Source of the DNA: Planktothrix sp. FACHB-1365
GTDB lineage: Bacteria > Cyanobacteriota > Cyanobacteriia > Cyanobacteriales > Microcoleaceae
Length of the DNA: 64,000 bases
Direction: 5' to 3'
Assembly (NCBI RefSeq): GCF_014697575.1
Contig: NZ_JACJSC010000006.1
Location: 124,001-188,000 of the forward strand
A program made the translations under genes and the position numbers. Positions within the stretch are counted from its first letter, which is position 1. The number at the start of each line of letters is the position of its first letter. The notes under the pieces are model-generated. The model searched no databases and was not told where the DNA came from. It was given only the letters and a program-made list of their open reading frames with translations. Of the stretch, positions 60,727 to 64,000 are shown piece by piece.

Positions 60727-60823
60727 TCCGCACTCCGCACTCCGCACTCTTGACGCACTCCGCACTCCGCACTCCGCACTCCGCACTCCGCACTCCCCAC
60801 TACTAACTCCGCACTCCGCACTC
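60727..60823. repeat. (CACTCCG)n heptad array
   Basis: About twelve copies of CACTCCG, with one short interruption near 60811, lie just after the amt stop codon (3' side on the minus strand). This is a fourth heptad unit sequence in the window. Confidence 0.95.
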
Positions 60824-60826
60824 TAA

Positions 60827-62317
60827 TTAATAACGACTACTAACGCTACTCCCTTTACCGGGAAAACTAGAACCCGAACTGCCTAGACCGGGGCCAACGT
60901 CATCTTTGAGGAATCCTGCGTAGGCTTCCATACCGTGTTCGGCGATATCCAAGCCTTCAAATTCTTGTTCAGGATGAACCCGTAACCCAACGGTGGCTTT
61001 GAGGGCTAACCAGAAAATCGTACTCAGAACAACGGTAAACCCGCCAATGGAGAGAATACCGAGAATTTGTACTATTAAATTAGCACCGCCAAAAACTCCA
61101 GCCATTAAGGTTCCAAAAACGCCACAAACTAAGTGAACAGACGTTGCACCAACGGGGTCATCAATTTTGATGCGGTCAAAGAAACCCACAGAGTAGACAA
61201 CAATTACCCCAGCCAAGCCACCAATAATCACAGCGCTCAAATAGCTAACAGAATCACAGCTTGCGGTAATCGCCACTAAACCCGCTAAAATCCCGTTAAT
61301 AATCATGGATAAATCCGGTTTACCATCCTTAAACCAGGATGTAGCCGTTGCAGTAACCCCGCCCGCCGCTGCGGCTAAGTTAGTTGTAACAGCAATATAG
61401 GGGATTTGTTCGTTGGCGGCTAAAGTGGAACCGGGGTTAAATCCAAACCAGCCTATCCACAGAATTAAACAGCCCAGGGTGGCAATACTCATGTTATGAC
61501 CGGGAATGGCGCGAGATTGTCCATCAGCCCCATATCTCCCTAAACGGGGGCCAAGGAACGCAGCCCCCATTAAGGCCGCCCAACCCCCAACGGAGTGAAC
61601 GGCTGTTGAACCTGCAAAATCTTTAAATCCGGCTTGGGCTAACCATCCCGCACTATCCCAAACCCAATGACCTGTAATCGGGTAAGCAATCCCAACCAAT
61701 AGCAAACTAAAAAGTAAAAAGGCAATAAATTCAATGCGTTCAGCCACAGCCCCCGATACAATCGTTGCAGCTGTTCCAGCGAAGGCAACTTGGAACAGGA
61801 AATATAACGAAACGGGTAATCCTGCGGGAAAGGGACTTAAACCGTAGGTTTCTGACTGTCCGGTGAGGAAATAACCGCCTCCACCAATGAAGGGGTTTTC
61901 TCCTCCAAACATAAAGGAAAATCCAAAAGCCCAGAAAATCAGGGTCGCTAAGGCGAAGACAATTAAGTTTTTCGCTAAAACGTTAACCGCATTTTTCTGG
62001 CGACAGAAGCCGGTTTCTAACATACAGAAACCCGCGTTCATAAAAATCACCAAAATGGAAGCGACTAAAACCCACGCAATGTTTAAATAACCCTGAACAA
62101 TTTCTGGGGTGAGGGGGGGAGCATCTTCTTGAGCAACGGCGGCAAAACCCCATACCCCAAAGATAATCGCCGTTAACGGGATACAGGCTAACCAACTGGG
62201 AGACGGCCATCGAGAATGCTGTAATTTCAGGATTAGAGCATTGATTTTAGCGGTGAAACGACTCGTCCTTTGCTGTCGCCGTTTTCCTGGATATTGAGGT
62301 GTTTTGGGAATAAACAT
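60827..62317 (-). CDS. amt: Ammonium transporter
   Basis: The 496-aa protein (ATG 62317, [11 protein letters not shown]) has a basic N-terminus, a first hydrophobic segment resembling a signal or membrane helix, then about 11 more membrane segments typical of Amt/MEP proteins. Family marks are [48 protein letters not shown], and [15 protein letters not shown]-like [14 protein letters not shown]. An alternative TTG start at 62365 would add 16 residues. No clear NtcA box (GTA-N8-TAC) is visible upstream. It takes up ammonium or ammonia and is usually controlled by PII (GlnB). Confidence 0.93.
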   Translation of the reverse strand: MFIPKTPQYPGKRRQQRTSRFTAKINALILKLQHSRWPSPSWLACIPLTAIIFGVWGFAAVAQEDAPPLTPEIVQGYLNIAWVLVASILVIFMNAGFCMLETGFCRQKNAVNVLAKNLIVFALATLIFWAFGFSFMFGGENPFIGGGGYFLTGQSETYGLSPFPAGLPVSLYFLFQVAFAGTAATIVSGAVAERIEFIAFLLFSLLLVGIAYPITGHWVWDSAGWLAQAGFKDFAGSTAVHSVGGWAALMGAAFLGPRLGRYGADGQSRAIPGHNMSIATLGCLILWIGWFGFNPGSTLAANEQIPYIAVTTNLAAAAGGVTATATSWFKDGKPDLSMIINGILAGLVAITASCDSVSYLSAVIIGGLAGVIVVYSVGFFDRIKIDDPVGATSVHLVCGVFGTLMAGVFGGANLIVQILGILSIGGFTVVLSTIFWLALKATVGLRVHPEQEFEGLDIAEHGMEAYAGFLKDDVGPGLGSSGSSFPGKGSSVSSRY

Positions 62318-63006
62318 CGTGTTGGATTTATGAATTGATATCAGTAGAGGAAATAAATTCCACAATTCTAGGGAGTGATGCTAAATCAGTTACAGAATCA
62401 ATCACGGGTTTTGTTTTTTGAGTTCAAGGTTATACGCAAGTGATAGTGTTCATCACCCTTCGAGAAAAGCCCCGTGCTTAACTCTCAGTTTGTGCTAGTT
62501 GATGAAAGGCTGACGTCATCCTCAATGGCATCAACCAGAGGTTACGGCTAGTTCAGCACCTTCAAAGGATTGCTAGTAGGTGGCTGATTGTTAACTAAAG
62601 TGTTAACAATTTTTGATAGATTTTTAACAGATTTTCTGTATTCAACAATACTGTTTTTGATCCCCTTTCCGCTTATGGAAGGGGTTGGCGAGTCAGGGAA
62701 CGGGGAACACCGAACAGGGGGAAAAGAGAATAGGGAAGAGGGAACAGGGGATAAGAACAAGTGATTAGACACCCAATTAATGATTTATAGCAAACATTTA
62801 AGGGTTCTATATTACTTCAGAGTAAAAGCATCTCGAAAGTCAAGAGCAATCTGACTTGAAAGGATAAGGTTTGATTGAAAAATAATATTCTATCCTTTAA
62901 TATTTGCTAAAAATAATTGAGCGGGTGGTTAATGACTTTTTCCTATTCCCTATTTTCCTGTCTGTTCCCTGTTCCCTGTTCCCTGTTCCCTTTTGTAGTA
63001 TTCTTT
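62318..63006. other. Long region upstream of amt with inverted repeat and heptad array
   Basis: About 690 bases hold the amt leader (about 62318-62560) and then repeats. GTGAT (62440-62444) and ATCAC (62452-62456) form an inverted repeat that could bind a regulator. Imperfect arms at 62784-62804 and 62893-62914 (core TAGCAAA...TTTGCTA) flank a 90-base segment. A leader matching 19231-19270 (62901-62940) precedes a TTCCCTG array at 62962-62991. No gene is supported. Confidence 0.5.
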
Positions 63007-64000
63007 TTAAACATAGTATCTCACCGTAGTTACAATCCGACATTGATTACTTCGCAAGGCTTGACGAATAAATAAAGCCGTTTGATTGTGTAACAGTTCT
63101 TCCCACCAATAACGAGTAACAATTGAGGGAATAATCACCGTTGAAAAACCGTGAGGACGTTCAGCTTCAAATTCACTCACAAATTTTAGAATCGGTTGTA
63201 CAACTGAACGATAAGGAGAATCTAAAATAACGAGGGGAACATGAATTTCTAACTCTTCCCATCGTCGTCGCAAAGCAGCTTGATTTGTTGTGCCAATATC
63301 AACATGAATGGCTACAATTTCTTGAGCGACTAAACGAGCATAATCTAAGGCTTCTAAGGTTCCTCGATTAGGATATCCGACTAAAACAATGGCAGAATGT
63401 TTAATCGTGGTATCTGGGGCAGGTAAAGGACAGCGATAAGGTGAAAGTTCCTCATCTCGAAAATGTTTGGCAAGATTTTCATAATGATTATGAATCTTTA
63501 AAAAGAGGATTACTAATAAAGGAATTGCCAAAACAACTAACCAAGCTCCCAATAAAAATTTAGTGGCAATAATGACCCCTAAAACTATCGCCGTTGTTAA
63601 GGCTCCCACACCATTCATGACGGCGCTTTGTTGCCATCGGGATGATTTACTTTTAAACCAATGAACTACCATTCCTGATTGTGACAAGGTAAAAGAGGTA
63701 AAAACACCCACCGCATACAGGGGAATTAAGGCATTAACTTGACCTTTAAAAATAATAATTAGAACCGCAGCACACAAACTTAATAACCGAATTCCATTAG
63801 CATAAACTAGACGATCTCCTAATAAGGATAATTGACGCGGTAAAAATCCATCTCGTGAAACTAAATAAGATAATCGCGGGAAATCGGCATAACTGGTATT
63901 AGCCGCTAATAACAAAATAAATAAAGTGGCTAATTGTAGAAAATAATAGAAAAAACCATTGCCAAAAATTTCGCGTGCGAGTAAAGAAACCGTTGTTTGT
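63007..64000 (-). CDS. APC-family permease, KimA/YdaO-like, cut by window edge
   Basis: The reading frame stays open to base 64000, so the N-terminus is outside. Visible are QTTVSLLAREIFGNGFFYYF, LLLAANTSYADFPRLSYLV, about five more membrane segments, and a soluble tail of about 150 residues starting near TTIKHSAIVLVGYPNRGTLE, which looks like a universal-stress-type fold. The N-part resembles APC permeases and especially the KimA/YdaO potassium-importer subgroup; potassium is an inference. The C-terminal stop is at 63007, on the same strand as amt. Confidence 0.85.
   Translation of the reverse strand, partial: QTTVSLLAREIFGNGFFYYFLQLATLFILLLAANTSYADFPRLSYLVSRDGFLPRQLSLLGDRLVYANGIRLLSLCAAVLIIIFKGQVNALIPLYAVGVFTSFTLSQSGMVVHWFKSKSSRWQQSAVMNGVGALTTAIVLGVIIATKFLLGAWLVVLAIPLLVILFLKIHNHYENLAKHFRDEELSPYRCPLPAPDTTIKHSAIVLVGYPNRGTLEALDYARLVAQEIVAIHVDIGTTNQAALRRRWEELEIHVPLVILDSPYRSVVQPILKFVSEFEAERPHGFSTVIIPSIVTRYWWEELLHNQTALFIRQALRSNQCRIVTTVRYYV

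Noticed and set aside
62318-62560. NtcA box (GTA-N8-TAC) or glnA-type glutamine riboswitch upstream of amt
   Set aside because: No GTA-N8-TAC was found by eye, and the CATCACCCTTCG-like stretch lies on the wrong strand relative to amt.

Overview
The window comes from a cyanobacterium. Evidence for this is a 38-residue photosystem II PsbI gene, a CpcS/CpeS-type phycobilin lyase, a Gap2-type glyceraldehyde-3-phosphate dehydrogenase, phylloquinone (men) genes, a Ycf51-family protein, many HIP1 octamers (GCGATCGC) and arrays of short heptanucleotide repeats (the STRR class known from cyanobacteria). The style of the repeats and the gene content suggest a filamentous Oscillatoriales genome such as Planktothrix. 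That genus guess is inference. There is no rRNA operon and no CRISPR array. One tRNA gene, tRNA-Cys(GCA), is present.

Layout. 1-7.1 kb: an unrecognised 708-aa protein, a 278-bp heptad-repeat block that fills the whole gene gap, an AAA-like/14-blade WD40 membrane protein, and gap2. 7.3-13.4 kb: thiL, then menF, menA, a DoxX-family gene and menE. 13.5-22.6 kb: a membrane Ser/Thr kinase, a TnpB-like gene with an altered catalytic site, prs, an intact-looking IS605-type TnpB element, and an SdrD-B repeat surface protein that appears cut at its 5' end by that element. 23-33.7 kb: purB, a VanX-like dipeptidase, two S9 peptidases, an SPFH protein, a small secreted acidic/glycine-rich peptide next to a 2OG-Fe(II) oxygenase, an 87-bp tandem-repeat protein, and cofG. 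33.7-37.1 kb: tRNA-Cys followed by an accessory block (DUF433/DUF5615 toxin-antitoxin pair, a J-domain protein translationally abutting a PD-(D/E)XK-like protein, a gene remnant, a cupin). 37.3-48 kb: an orphan Dam-type methylase, a hydrolase, a bilin lyase, a GH38 mannosidase, psbI and an LptD-like outer-membrane protein. 48-55.4 kb: small regulators, a TPR-methyltransferase, Sua5/YciO, LarC, a slipin and Ycf51. 55.4-60.5 kb: an oxidative purine-catabolism cluster on the minus strand (guaD, uraD, uraH, hpxO) with an SGNH hydrolase at its head. 60.8-64 kb: an ammonium transporter and a KimA-like permease cut by the window edge.

How genes work together. GuaD makes xanthine from guanine. HpxO, UraH and UraD take urate to allantoin, and an ammonium transporter lies just upstream; xanthine oxidation and allantoin breakdown are not encoded here. 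MenF, MenE and MenA are three steps of phylloquinone synthesis. CofG makes the 8-HDF/F0 deazaflavin chromophore. The orphan Dam-type methylase is expected to modify GATC, which is the core of every HIP1 site.

The best candidates for something undescribed are the J-domain/PD-(D/E)XK-like gene pair (34620-36143) and the secreted peptide/2OG-Fe(II) oxygenase pair (28254-29225). The TnpB-like protein without the RuvC-II glutamate and zinc finger (15934-17151) is also worth a look. All function statements rest on reading motifs by eye; no database search was run.
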